Below the pieces are notes generated by a model. It saw nothing but the letters and a program-made list of their open reading frames with translations. It was not told where the DNA came from and searched no databases. From NCBI RefSeq assembly GCF_015206885.1, contig NZ_JADEXY010000017.1, positions 1 to 41,323 on the forward strand: a stretch of DNA of 41,323 nucleotides, read 5' to 3'. The DNA is from Microcystis aeruginosa LEGE 91341 (GTDB lineage: Bacteria > Cyanobacteriota > Cyanobacteriia > Cyanobacteriales > Microcystaceae). The translations under genes were made by a program, and so were the position numbers. Positions 15,635-24,680 of this stretch are shown one piece after another. How positions within the stretch are numbered: position 1 is the stretch's first letter; each line of letters begins with the position of its first letter.

Positions 15635-16570
15635 TCACTCAAAGTTGATTCTTTCACGTTCGACAACTAAAGGCCTTTTTAAAATTCTCATGTGCATTAA
15701 TCCAATGTATTCCCCAATAATGCCGATGAAAAATAGTTGCACAGAAGCGAGTAAAAATAGTCCGACAGTAACGGGTGCAGTTCCTAAAGGAAACGATTGC
15801 CAAAAAATGAGTTTAGCGATTAAATAACCAATAGCTACTAGCAAACTCAGTAGAGACATAGCAAAACCTAAAAATGTAGCAATCCTCAAAGGAACACTAG
15901 AATGGCTGGTAATGCCTAACATCGCAGCATCATAAAGCCTATAAAAATTTCGATAACTACTCTTTCCTTTTTTACGCTGCCGTTGTTTGTACTCAATCTC
16001 AGCACTGTCAAAGCCGATCTCTGAAATAATACCTCTTAGGTATGGATAAGGATCGTCAATTTTTTTCAAAACTTCCAGGACCATCCTATCATAGAGTCCA
16101 AAACCTGTAAAATGAGCAGTAGGCTTAATATCCGACAACTGAGTGACAAGAAAGTAATAAAAACTCCGGATACCATACAGTAGAAAATTTTCTTCACTTG
16201 AAGTTTTTATTCCTTTGACTATGTGATAGCCCTCTTCCCATTTTTTGATAAAATCAACAATCAAGTTTGGTGGATCTTGTAAATCAGCAAAAATTAAGAC
16301 AACAGCATCAGCATCTGGTTGAATTATTCCATAGTAAATTGACCGAATTGCCCCAAAGTTTCGAGCATTAACGATAATTTTGACATGGGAATCTTTGATG
16401 GCAATACCTTTAAGAATGTCCACCGTTTTATCCTGAGAAGCATTATCAATAAATAGATGTTCATAATCATATTTTTCTAAGTCCGCAAAAATCTGTTTGA
16501 CTTGAAGATAAATTTCTTCAATATTCCCCTCCTCATTATAGCAAGGAGTCACTACACTAATTTTTTTCAT
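15635..16570 (-). CDS. GtrB/DPM1-like polyprenyl-phosphate glycosyltransferase
   Basis: A 311-residue GT2 enzyme. The catalytic domain (1-225) has ISVVTPCYNEEGNI, the LFIDNASQDKT metal-site region and FADLQDPPNL, with DLQD as the DXD-type motif. Two C-terminal membrane helices (about 228-255 and 266-289) follow. Such enzymes move a sugar from a nucleotide donor to undecaprenyl phosphate on the cytoplasmic side. The gtrA gene upstream overlaps it by 4 bases, which is typical of serotype-converting gtrAB pairs. Its donor is likely the CDP-sugar made by this cluster, which is inference. Confidence 0.85.
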   Translation of the reverse strand: MKKISVVTPCYNEEGNIEEIYLQVKQIFADLEKYDYEHLFIDNASQDKTVDILKGIAIKDSHVKIIVNARNFGAIRSIYYGIIQPDADAVVLIFADLQDPPNLIVDFIKKWEEGYHIVKGIKTSSEENFLLYGIRSFYYFLVTQLSDIKPTAHFTGFGLYDRMVLEVLKKIDDPYPYLRGIISEIGFDSAEIEYKQRQRKKGKSSYRNFYRLYDAAMLGITSHSSVPLRIATFLGFAMSLLSLLVAIGYLIAKLIFWQSFPLGTAPVTVGLFLLASVQLFFIGIIGEYIGLMHMRILKRPLVVERERINFE

Positions 16571-16947
16571 CGTCTATTTCCTCTAAAAACAAAGGTTTTA
16601 TTTAAGAAATAGGAAACAATTGCTAGAGGCAATACTAAGATAGCTTGTGCCACTAACATATTAATTCCTAGCATCTTGACAATTCGTAAGGATTCAGCGT
16701 TTAATAAGTAAATCACTAAATAAACACCAATAAAGCGAGATAGTAGTCGATTATTTTGGTCTTTAAAAACTATAGCTCCGATAGTTTTAAAGTTGAATAA
16801 TACCCCGCAAATAGTAGCGATAAGTAAGGAATAGCGCTCATCTAATCCTAGACGAAACAGCAAGGCAAACACCGAATAACCAAATAAGGTATTAATTACC
16901 CCCACTAACAAAAATCTAACAGATTTGCTTTTTTTGATTAGATACAT
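16567..16947 (-). CDS. GtrA-family lipid-linked sugar flippase
   Basis: A 126-residue protein with four membrane helices. FLLVGVINTLFGYSVFALLF opens the GtrA domain and YFLNKTFVF closes it. GtrA proteins are thought to flip undecaprenyl-phosphate sugars across the membrane, working with a GtrB transferase. The stop overlaps the start of the GtrB-like gene as ATGA. The split transketolase ends 65 bases upstream in the same orientation. Confidence 0.85.
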   Translation of the reverse strand: MYLIKKSKSVRFLLVGVINTLFGYSVFALLFRLGLDERYSLLIATICGVLFNFKTIGAIVFKDQNNRLLSRFIGVYLVIYLLNAESLRIVKMLGINMLVAQAILVLPLAIVSYFLNKTFVFRGNRR

Positions 16948-17012
16948 TTTTCAAGTTTATTTTGATAATTAGTGATTACATCAGCATTCTTTTCGCCTCA
17001 CCTGTAAAATGG

Positions 17013-17936
17013 CTAATACACTCTTTGTAGCATGGCCAGAGCCGATTGCACAATGCCATCCAAATCAAGTCCTTGTTGGGAACGTAAAACCGCTTGACTA
17101 CCGGCGGTTTTAACCGCTTCTCTTTTTAACCTTAAAGGCTTAAATTCAACAGTTTCGCCCGACTGTGCCAGAACTTCTGCAACTGCACTTCCTAAACCGC
17201 CAATTCCATGTTCTTCTAGGGTGATTATCTTCTTAGTCTTTTGGGCAGATTGTAAGATAGATTGTTCATCTAGAGGATAGAGAGTCGGCATACTCAAAAC
17301 TTCAACAGAATAACCCTGCATCGTCAGTTTTTCAGCCGCTTTAACGGTTAAATCTAGCATACCCCCTATACTGATTAAGGTCAAATCTGTTCCCGACTGT
17401 AACTCGATTGCCTTACCAATTTCAAACTGAGGTTCCTTGGGGTGAACTTGAGGCTCACCGGCTTTCCCTAATCTTAAATAACACGGACTAGATAGGTTAA
17501 CAATAGCTTGAGTGGCTAACTTAGCTTCTAGAGGGTCTCCCGGAGCGATAACCGTCATATTAGGTAATACTCTCATCACCGCCAAATCTTCCATGCCATG
17601 ATGAGTATAACCCAGAGAACCGTAGGTCAGTCCACCACCAACAGCAACAATATTAACATTGAGATTGTGATAACAGACATCATTACGAATCTGTTCAAAA
17701 CATCGCATGATCGGAAAATTGACAATAGAATAGACAAAGACGATTTTGCCGCACATTGCTAGACCCGCAGCTATGCCGATCATGTTTTGTTCGGCAATAC
17801 CCACATTAACAAATCGTTCAGGAAATTGACGGGCAAATCCTTCGAGGACAGAATAGCCTAAGTCTCCACAAAGAAGCCAAATCCGCTCGTCTTTCTTAGC
17901 TATTTCACAAAGCGTATTGATAAAAGCTGTTCTCAT
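17013..17936 (-). CDS. Transketolase, C-terminal subunit
   Basis: A 307-residue protein holding the pyrimidine-binding and C-terminal domains of a split transketolase. MRTAFINTLCEIAKKDERIWL starts the domain. NVGIAEQNMIGIAAGLA carries the Glu that activates thiamine diphosphate, and ITLEEHGIGGLGSAVAEVL ends it. It overlaps the N-terminal subunit gene by 4 bases, so the two are made together. Its place between an rfbFGH-SDR set and gtrAB argues for a role in sugar modification rather than central metabolism. Confidence 0.9.
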   Translation of the reverse strand: MRTAFINTLCEIAKKDERIWLLCGDLGYSVLEGFARQFPERFVNVGIAEQNMIGIAAGLAMCGKIVFVYSIVNFPIMRCFEQIRNDVCYHNLNVNIVAVGGGLTYGSLGYTHHGMEDLAVMRVLPNMTVIAPGDPLEAKLATQAIVNLSSPCYLRLGKAGEPQVHPKEPQFEIGKAIELQSGTDLTLISIGGMLDLTVKAAEKLTMQGYSVEVLSMPTLYPLDEQSILQSAQKTKKIITLEEHGIGGLGSAVAEVLAQSGETVEFKPLRLKREAVKTAGSQAVLRSQQGLDLDGIVQSALAMLQRVY

Positions 17937-18736
17937 GATTTCCCCTCAATTTCTGCTATGGCTTGTTCTAGTTGTTCTTGATTCGGTGATTTGTAATGCC
18001 AAGCCAGTTGATTTTCCATAAAACTGACTCCTTTTCCCTTAACAGTATGGGCGATAATACAGCTAGGTTTGCCCTTTTCAAAAGGAACACTATTGAAAGC
18101 GTCTTCAATCTGCTGGAAATTATGACCGTCAATTTCTCGCACTGACCAACGAAATGCCTGGAATTTAGCTGTTAAGGGTTCAAGGTCAAGCACTTCTTGG
18201 ACTGTGCCAAAACTCTGAATTTTGTTATAGTCCACAATAACAACTAGGTTATCGAGTTGATGCTGAGGCGCAAATAGGATTGATTCCCAGTTTGAGCCTT
18301 CGTCCATTTCCCCATCACTAACTAGAACAAATACTCGGTAGGGTTTATCTTCACGTTTACCAGCTAGAGCTATACCACAACCGATAGGTAAACCATGACC
18401 TAAAGACCCGGTAGAGGCTTCTATTCCGGGTAGATAATGACTGATATGACCGGTTAACTTAGAACCATCTTGACAATAGGTTTCTAGCCATTCTCGGGGA
18501 AAAAATCCCCGTTCAGCTAGTACCGCGTAGAGAATAGCCGCACTATGACCTTTACTGAGAATAAATCGATCGCGATCTAGCCAATTTGGGTTAGTCGGAT
18601 CAACTCGGAGAATTTTGCCATATAGTACGGCTAGTAAATCAGCCATACTTAAGCAACTGCCAATGTGAGAGGCATTGGCTCGATGAACCATTTGTAAGGA
18701 AATTAGACGGATTTGTTTGGCTAATTTTTCGAGCAT
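17933..18736 (-). CDS. Transketolase, N-terminal (thiamine diphosphate) subunit
   Basis: A 267-residue protein equal to the N-terminal third of transketolase. HIGSCLSMADLLAVLYG, the SKGHSAAILYA His motif and VSDGEMDEGSNWESIL with VDYNK (magnesium and thiamine diphosphate site) are present. Transketolases move a two-carbon ketol unit between sugars. Split forms like this are common in secondary metabolite and surface-sugar clusters. It follows the FkbM methyltransferase gene by 10 bases and overlaps the C-terminal subunit gene. Confidence 0.9.
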   Translation of the reverse strand: MLEKLAKQIRLISLQMVHRANASHIGSCLSMADLLAVLYGKILRVDPTNPNWLDRDRFILSKGHSAAILYAVLAERGFFPREWLETYCQDGSKLTGHISHYLPGIEASTGSLGHGLPIGCGIALAGKREDKPYRVFVLVSDGEMDEGSNWESILFAPQHQLDNLVVIVDYNKIQSFGTVQEVLDLEPLTAKFQAFRWSVREIDGHNFQQIEDAFNSVPFEKGKPSCIIAHTVKGKGVSFMENQLAWHYKSPNQEQLEQAIAEIEGKS

Positions 18737-18746
18737 TGGCGTTCAA

Positions 18747-19697
18747 TCATGAGGAAGTTTTTGTTGATATCAAGTTTTGAATTTGTTGGTTATGTCTTTC
18801 TCGATGAAGAAAGAAAAAGTTAGTTTCTACCGTGGTATCGTCCATGATTGAAAATTGGGATAACTTCTGACCACAAACGGTAAAACAGTCATAACCTATT
18901 TCAGCCATTAAGTCAATAATCTGATTAGGGTGGTAATTAAATTTTGCCGACCATTTTCTGAGCATCTCTGTAAAAATTATTGGTTTGTCTCGTTTAATTG
19001 TCTCCAGACCTCCTTGATAAACTAAAAGTTCTGCTCCTTCTACATCACACTTAATAAAATCTATCTTGACAGGATTTTCATCGATAAATTCATCTAACCT
19101 TTTCACTTCGCAAGTTATTTCTTTAATAGTTTCACTCTCCGTAATATTCACTAAAGACGCACTCACAGAAGCTTCCGGTTGAACGTAAAATTTTAACGTT
19201 TCGTTTTGATTAGAAAATCCAAAATTGTAGAGAGTTATGTTTTTAATTTCTAAGTTTAAGTCTAGATTTTTTTGAAAGTAATCAAAAGTTGACTTCACTG
19301 GTTCAAATGACCATATCTTAGCTTGATTAAATCGCTTGGCAATACTTAGAGAATACCAGCCAATATTAGCTCCAATATCAAAGATATTACAGGAGTCTCC
19401 CAAGATTGAAATTAACTCAAAAATTAAATGACTTTCTGCTGGTTCATAGAAATTAAAATTGAGTATTTCAAAGGGGGCTGATCGTTTATCCGGCTGATTA
19501 CACCAAATTTGGATTCCTTGTTCCCTAGAAGTAAATACAACTCCATCGTCTTGAATCCTAATACTAGCAATGTCAGTATCCTTGAGAAATTCAGAATAGT
19601 CAAACAGAAGCTGGTGAAATTGATACATTTCATCAATATATTGCTGTTTATTGATCTGTCCCAAATGATAGTTTTGTTTCCTGTCCAATAACTTCAT
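18747..19697 (-). CDS. FkbM-family SAM-dependent methyltransferase
   Basis: A 316-residue protein. Motif I is NIFDIGANIGWYSLSIAKRF (about 100-118), and IDFIKCDVEGAELLVYQGG is the FkbM signature (about 215-235). FkbM enzymes methylate hydroxyl groups on sugars or polyketides. Its start overlaps the stop of the upstream SDR gene by 4 bases, and the transketolase N-subunit starts 10 bases after its stop. The likely target is therefore the sugar made here, though this cannot be shown from sequence. Confidence 0.88.
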   Translation of the reverse strand: MKLLDRKQNYHLGQINKQQYIDEMYQFHQLLFDYSEFLKDTDIASIRIQDDGVVFTSREQGIQIWCNQPDKRSAPFEILNFNFYEPAESHLIFELISILGDSCNIFDIGANIGWYSLSIAKRFNQAKIWSFEPVKSTFDYFQKNLDLNLEIKNITLYNFGFSNQNETLKFYVQPEASVSASLVNITESETIKEITCEVKRLDEFIDENPVKIDFIKCDVEGAELLVYQGGLETIKRDKPIIFTEMLRKWSAKFNYHPNQIIDLMAEIGYDCFTVCGQKLSQFSIMDDTTVETNFFFLHRERHNQQIQNLISTKTSS

Positions 19698-20743
19698 AAA
19701 AAACTCCCAATTGTACGTTTAAAACCTTCTTCAATGCTGGTTTGAGGTTGCCAGCCTAAGGCCAATAACTTAGAAATATCCGGACAATTCCGGGAGACTT
19801 GACTCGGAATATAATCGGGATTATCGTGGATTGGTTGGCGAAGGACTTTTAATCCTTTTTCAGGAAATAAATTCACAAGTTTCACCGCCAATTCTAATAT
19901 ACTTATGTCCCCTTGGGGATTTCCTAAATTATAGGCTTGTCCATTCTCCCCCTTAAGAAGAATAGTTAAAAACCCTTGAACGGCATCGGCTAAATAACAA
20001 AAAGCTCGACGAGCGCTTCCGTCACTCTTCATGATTATATCACGATTGTTGACAATATCAGCTACAAAATCTGCATAGACTCGACCATCATCCAAGCCTA
20101 ACCCCGGCCCATAAGTATGAAAAGGACGGACAATTTTAGTAGGAATGTTGTATTGATGAAACCAAGAAACACACATATTTTCGCCCATACGCTTGCTTTC
20201 AGCATAACAGGAACGAACTAAGGTCGGATCCAGATAACCATAATTATCTTCCCTAATCTGCTCACAAGAGGGATCAACTTTTCCATACACCTCACTACTA
20301 CTGAAATAGAGAAAGCTTTCCACTTGATGGAGTTTAGCAAGTTCAAGAAGATTATAAGTTCCTAGGGTATTCGCTAATAATGTTCCCGATGGATCTTTCC
20401 CGTAATACTTCGGACTGGCTTGACTGGCAGCATGAATGATAAAATCTATTTTCAAGTCTAAAGAAATCGGACTAGAAACATCCTGCTCAATTAACTCTAA
20501 ATCGGTTCTATTCTGGTAAAACTTCAATCGTTTTAAGGCTTTCTCCTTATTTCTGACTAAGCCAATCACTTTGATAGAAGAATGTCTTTTTTGTTCATTC
20601 AAATAGAGCAATGTTTCCACGATGTAAGCTGGTAAAAATCCATTGGCTCCCGAAATAAAAACTGTTTTCCCTGCCAAAGTTTGCCAAGGTAAATCAGCTG
20701 CAATAATTTCCCTCAAATCTTGTTCAACAATTTTATGTCTCAT
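19694..20743 (-). CDS. NAD(P)-dependent sugar epimerase/dehydratase/reductase (extended SDR)
   Basis: A 349-residue extended SDR. VFISGANGFLPAYIVETLL is the dinucleotide loop (a Gly-rich GxxGFxx form). FLYFSSSEVYGKVDPS gives the catalytic Ser and CYAESKR the YxxxK pair. C-terminal RRAFCYLADAVQG and AYNLGNPQGDISI are as in dTDP-glucose-dehydratase-like enzymes. It probably acts after RfbH as a C4-keto reductase or epimerase, comparable to paratose or abequose synthases, or to a reductase of a branched keto sugar. Exact activity is not clear. Confidence 0.8.
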   Translation of the reverse strand: MRHKIVEQDLREIIAADLPWQTLAGKTVFISGANGFLPAYIVETLLYLNEQKRHSSIKVIGLVRNKEKALKRLKFYQNRTDLELIEQDVSSPISLDLKIDFIIHAASQASPKYYGKDPSGTLLANTLGTYNLLELAKLHQVESFLYFSSSEVYGKVDPSCEQIREDNYGYLDPTLVRSCYAESKRMGENMCVSWFHQYNIPTKIVRPFHTYGPGLGLDDGRVYADFVADIVNNRDIIMKSDGSARRAFCYLADAVQGFLTILLKGENGQAYNLGNPQGDISILELAVKLVNLFPEKGLKVLRQPIHDNPDYIPSQVSRNCPDISKLLALGWQPQTSIEEGFKRTIGSFL

Positions 20744-20754
20744 AATTTTCTAAC

Positions 20755-21033
20755 TCAGAAAAATCTTGGTTTGTGATACCGAATAATATCTAGTATCCCA
20801 TCGAGGATAGATTTCCTTGCCGATGCTTTTAAGTCTAGCTGATCATTAGCCCAGATAAAACTTTCTAATAACCAACAGCCAAAAAAGCCTGTACCTCCAG
20901 TAATAAATATCCGCTGTCCCCGCAATCCTTCCCACAGGTCTTTAGTGTGAGTTAGAATGTGATTTAAGTCATTTGTTAGGTTAGGTTGCATCTTCAGCCA
21001 ATCCATTTCATAGAAAAAGACAAATCCACACAA
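20755..21033 (-). pseudogene. N-terminal fragment of a sugar epimerase
   Basis: A 92-codon frame. From about residue 15 ([13 protein letters not shown]) it reads as the start of an extended SDR with the loop [18 protein letters not shown]. After LDLK it continues with [18 protein letters not shown], which fits no SDR, and stops. The catalytic YxxxK region is absent. It looks like a truncated second copy of the type of gene that follows it (19694-20743). Confidence 0.65.
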
Positions 21034-21216
21034 AAATCAAAAGCAATAGATTTCTACATTCGCTCTATCCAATGGGATAAGAAAAGGGTAACTTAAAAAC
21101 ACAGATAACAAACAAGTCCATTATATTGTGTAATTGACGAGATTGACTAAAATTTCTGATTGTAAAAAACATCCAAAAAAATAAAAATGTTCCGAAAAAT
21201 GCGAACAATGCAAATT

Positions 21217-21346
21217 TACCTCCGCTCCGACAAAACTCTCGGATAATCGCTGTTACATACTCTAACATCTCCTACGTTAATCCTAGAAATACCCCAATCC
21301 AGAAGATCACTTCTATGATTTTATCAGCATTTGACAAGTCTCCTAC
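21217..21346 (-). pseudogene. Decayed 3' end of a second rfbH
   Basis: On the minus strand 21346 onward translates as [18 protein letters not shown], then VFLGLT-stop-EMLEYVTAIIREFC. The intact RfbH has [19 protein letters not shown] and [20 protein letters not shown] at its C-terminus. The match is clear but diverged, and Glu is replaced by a TAG (21274-21272). The remainder of the copy is replaced upstream by the Uma2 gene. Confidence 0.8.
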
Positions 21347-22089
21347 AATGTTTCTGGTTCAACGCCTAATTCTCTTAATTTTTCAGCTAATTTTTGCCGT
21401 AACATTCGCTCCTGTTCGAGTTGACATTCAGTTTGTGCAACTCGTTCACTGCCCCATAATAACAGATTGCCCGACTTATCCCACCAGCGCAACCAATTAG
21501 TAGTAAATTCAGCTTTTTTTCCCTGCCAGACTCCCAAAAATAAGTTAATCTCTGCTATCCAATAACGATTGTTTTCATCAGGTTTTTGTTGTCCATACCT
21601 TCCTTCATTTAATCGATAAATTTCTAATTCTCCTGTTTTTGGGTGAAATATTCCATAGACAGGTACTTGTAAGATTTGCTCATAAAAATACCATTTTCCA
21701 TAGGGATAGTGAGGGTTGATGGAATATTCACCCCCTTCAGTTTCCGAGATAAACTCTAGGACGATGGTAGGAATTTCTCCTTCAAGATGGGGAGTATAAC
21801 TGCGCCGAATTTTTCCGCTAGGAATCGGTTTTACCGAGGGAATATAAACCCAGTCAGGTGCTTTGACAACAGTTTGAGTTTTAACGGTAGCACACAAGCC
21901 AAAATTAGAGGCAATTAGCATCGATTCTAGAATTAGTCCTGCTAATTCTAGGGATTCTCGTAAAGCTGCTGCTAATAGGGGTTGCAAGTTATTGTCCACA
22001 GGCTCTTCAAGTAGAATAAAATCATCCGGCAATTTCTCCCAGGTAATTGGCGGTGTTTTTTTGAACAAATTAATTGTGGATGGTGTCAT
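21343..22089 (-). CDS. Uma2-family (DUF820) endonuclease
   Basis: A 248-residue protein with a PD-(D/E)XK-type fold. The core has PTIVLEFISETEGGEY, PYGKWYFYEQILQVPVYGIFHP and a tail with WLRWWDKSGNLL and a C-terminal coil (ECQLEQERMLRQKLAEKL). Uma2 proteins are very abundant in cyanobacteria and their biological role is unclear. I use ATG 22089 (MTPSTINLF), preceded by AAAGAGATAA, rather than 22119. It sits between intact rfbH and the decayed rfbH 3' end, so it arrived by insertion or recombination within the cluster. Confidence 0.8.
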   Translation of the reverse strand: MTPSTINLFKKTPPITWEKLPDDFILLEEPVDNNLQPLLAAALRESLELAGLILESMLIASNFGLCATVKTQTVVKAPDWVYIPSVKPIPSGKIRRSYTPHLEGEIPTIVLEFISETEGGEYSINPHYPYGKWYFYEQILQVPVYGIFHPKTGELEIYRLNEGRYGQQKPDENNRYWIAEINLFLGVWQGKKAEFTTNWLRWWDKSGNLLLWGSERVAQTECQLEQERMLRQKLAEKLRELGVEPETL

Positions 22090-22149
22090 GTTTATCTCTT
22101 TGTCATTAAGAAAAGCCAAGAATACTTAAAAAAGTCGTTTTTCCCTTAA

Positions 22150-23487
22150 TCACCCTTGGCAGAAATTTTTTAGCGTCAAGACAACATATTCTAACATTTC
22201 CTCCGTTAATCCGGGATAAATGCCCAGCCAAAAAACACTACTCATGATTTTATCGGCATTACTTAAATCCCCAATAACTCGATAATTTAACCCCTTATAA
22301 AGAGGCTGGCGCAGTAAATTTCCTCCAAATAATAGCCTTGTGCCGATGCGTTTTTCCTCCAAATGCTTAACCAAATCATTGCGGCTAAAAGGCGCATTTT
22401 CCTTGACAAAAATCGGAAACCCGAACCAACTCGGTTCAGAATCGGGACTGGCTTCAGGCAGAATTAACACATCTTGAAGTTCCTGTAACTTTTGATGCAA
22501 AAAGTCGAAATTTTCCCGACGCTTTTTGATAAATCCTGGCAATTTATCCAGTTGCGCTACCCCGACGGCGGCTTGCATATCGGTCATCTTCAGGTTATAA
22601 CCCACATGAGAATAGGTGTACTTGTGGTCATAGCCAAAGGGTAAATCTCCTAACTGCCAACCGAAGCGCTTATTACAGGTATTATCTACCCCCGGAGGAC
22701 ACCAACAATCTCTCCCCCAGTCACGGAATGACTCGACAATTTTCTTCAAGCGGGTATCACTGGTTAAAACCGCGCCCCCTTCTCCCATAGTCATGTGATG
22801 AGCAGGATAAAAGCTAACCGTTGCTAAATGCCCAAAGGTGCCGGTTTTTTGCCCTTTATAGAGACTTCCCACCGCATCACAGTTATCCTCAACTACCCAA
22901 AGGTCATGTTTTTCGGCAAAAGCCATCACCGCTTCTAAATTAAACGGATTTCCCAAAGTATGAGCGATCATAATCGCTTTAGTCTTCTCTGACAAGGCCG
23001 ATTCCAGTTGATCAATATCAAGGTCATAACCAGGTAATTTAACGTCTAAAAAGACCGGAATTAGCTGATTTTGAAAGATGGGATTAACCGTAGTCGGGAA
23101 ACCCGCGGCAACGGTAATGACTTCATCCCCCGGTTTAAGTTGTTTTTCCCCCAATTTAGGGGAAGTTAAGGCACTTAAGGCCACTAAATTGGCCGAAGAG
23201 CCAGAATTGACTAATAAACAATGTTTTACCCCCATCCACTGGGCAAAACGTTCCTCAAATTCCGCCGCATATCTGCCCGTCGTTAACCAGAAATCTAGGG
23301 AAGAATCCACTAATTTGACTAATTCTTGCTGATCAAATACCTTACCCGATGCCGGAATATAGGTCTGCCCCGCCACAAAAGCCTGGGGTTGAAATTTGTG
23401 TTTATAGTATTCTTGTACGGCTTGAAAGACTTGCGATCGCAGTTCTGCTTCAGTATTTGTACTGGGGGGAGAAATAGATTGAGTCAT
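22150..23487 (-). CDS. rfbH: CDP-4-keto-6-deoxy-D-glucose-3-dehydrase (E1)
   Basis: A 445-residue DegT-fold enzyme. The cofactor-binding motif [16 protein letters not shown] has His (residues 230-231) where ordinary sugar aminotransferases have Lys, the mark of the PMP-dependent dehydrases RfbH/Ddh[12 protein letters not shown] and neighbouring cysteines (about 271-282) are the 2Fe-2S ligands. It removes the C3 hydroxyl to give CDP-4-keto-3,6-dideoxyglucose, with a separate reductase (E3) that is not in the window. It lies 74 bases after rfbG. Confidence 0.93.
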   Translation of the reverse strand: MTQSISPPSTNTEAELRSQVFQAVQEYYKHKFQPQAFVAGQTYIPASGKVFDQQELVKLVDSSLDFWLTTGRYAAEFEERFAQWMGVKHCLLVNSGSSANLVALSALTSPKLGEKQLKPGDEVITVAAGFPTTVNPIFQNQLIPVFLDVKLPGYDLDIDQLESALSEKTKAIMIAHTLGNPFNLEAVMAFAEKHDLWVVEDNCDAVGSLYKGQKTGTFGHLATVSFYPAHHMTMGEGGAVLTSDTRLKKIVESFRDWGRDCWCPPGVDNTCNKRFGWQLGDLPFGYDHKYTYSHVGYNLKMTDMQAAVGVAQLDKLPGFIKKRRENFDFLHQKLQELQDVLILPEASPDSEPSWFGFPIFVKENAPFSRNDLVKHLEEKRIGTRLLFGGNLLRQPLYKGLNYRVIGDLSNADKIMSSVFWLGIYPGLTEEMLEYVVLTLKNFCQG

Positions 23488-23561
23488 GGTTAATTTTCTT
23501 TCAGGGGAGAAATTTGAACTTAATTATTACTTAATTTGTATCCTTATCAGCCTTGAGTTCG

Positions 23562-24680
23562 CTAATCGATCAGACAACTTTGATAATATTCGATTTGTTG
23601 ACGAGTAAGGTCTTGGAATTGTGCTTTATCTTCAGAGTCCATTTGAGCCGCTTGATAATACCATGTCACCGTTTCCTTGAGGGTTTGCCGAAAATCCCAG
23701 ACGGGTTGCCATTTTAGGGTATGGAAAGCCTTATCCGTGACTAGATTAAGCAATTTAGCCTCATGAACAGCCTTCGGATCACTTTGATCGAGCCAAGTCC
23801 CCGGCCAAAGTTGTAGGATAGACTCAACTAACTCTTTAACCGGACGATTAGAAGTCAGAGCCGGACCGAAATTAAACGCCCCATATAACCCCCGGCTGTC
23901 TTGCTGCCAATTAGCCGTCATCAACTGCTCATAAATTGACTCAGCTAACCGTAAATAGCCCCCTAAAGGCTCTAAAACGTGCTGCCAAGGACGAGTCGCT
24001 AGAGGGTTACGCACCGGAATCGGTTCGGATTTGATCAAGGCCCGCATCGCATCAGGTACAATCCGATCTAGAGACCAATCTCCGCCACCGATGACATTTC
24101 CCGCCCTAGCACTGGCAATACCGATGGGGGTTTGAGGGGTTTTAAAGAAGGAATTTCGCCAAGATGCAATCGCCAATTCCGCCCCCGCTTTACTAGAACT
24201 ATAGGGATCATAACCCCCTAGCGGGTCATTTTCCCGATAACCATAGACCCATTCCCGATTCTCATAGCACTTATCGCTAGTGATAAACACGGCGGCACAG
24301 GGATGAGTCAGGCTTTTGAGGGCCTCTAAAACGTGAATAGTCCCCATGACATTTGTGTTCCACGTTTCCACCGACTCCAGATAAGAAAGTCGCACTAAGG
24401 GTTGTGCCGCTAAATGAAAGATTACATCCGGTTGCCATGAAGCGATTAAACGAGCCACTAACTCAGCCTCTCGAATATCCCCTATATGGTGACTCAGGTT
24501 TTGAGCTAAGTCTAATTGGTCAAATAAGGTGGGGGTGGTATTGGGAGCTAAACTGAGGCCTTTTACCTCTGCCCCTAGATGGAGTAACCAAAACCCCAGC
24601 CAACACCCCTTAAAGCCAGTATGACCCGTGATAAAGACCTTTTTGCCCGACCAAAATGCTTCCTTTACCATATTTTCCAT
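23562..24680 (-). CDS. rfbG: CDP-glucose 4,6-dehydratase
   Basis: A 372-residue extended SDR that turns CDP-glucose into CDP-4-keto-6-deoxyglucose. VFITGHTGFKGCWLGFWLL gives the NAD-binding glycines. AVFITSDKCYENREW then YDPYSSSKAGAEL carries the catalytic Tyr and Lys. RPWQHVLEPLGGYLRLAE is specific to this group. Its start overlaps the rfbF stop by 16 bases (or 7 bases from the second ATG at 24671), which shows tight coupling. Confidence 0.93.
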   Translation of the reverse strand: MENMVKEAFWSGKKVFITGHTGFKGCWLGFWLLHLGAEVKGLSLAPNTTPTLFDQLDLAQNLSHHIGDIREAELVARLIASWQPDVIFHLAAQPLVRLSYLESVETWNTNVMGTIHVLEALKSLTHPCAAVFITSDKCYENREWVYGYRENDPLGGYDPYSSSKAGAELAIASWRNSFFKTPQTPIGIASARAGNVIGGGDWSLDRIVPDAMRALIKSEPIPVRNPLATRPWQHVLEPLGGYLRLAESIYEQLMTANWQQDSRGLYGAFNFGPALTSNRPVKELVESILQLWPGTWLDQSDPKAVHEAKLLNLVTDKAFHTLKWQPVWDFRQTLKETVTWYYQAAQMDSEDKAQFQDLTRQQIEYYQSCLID

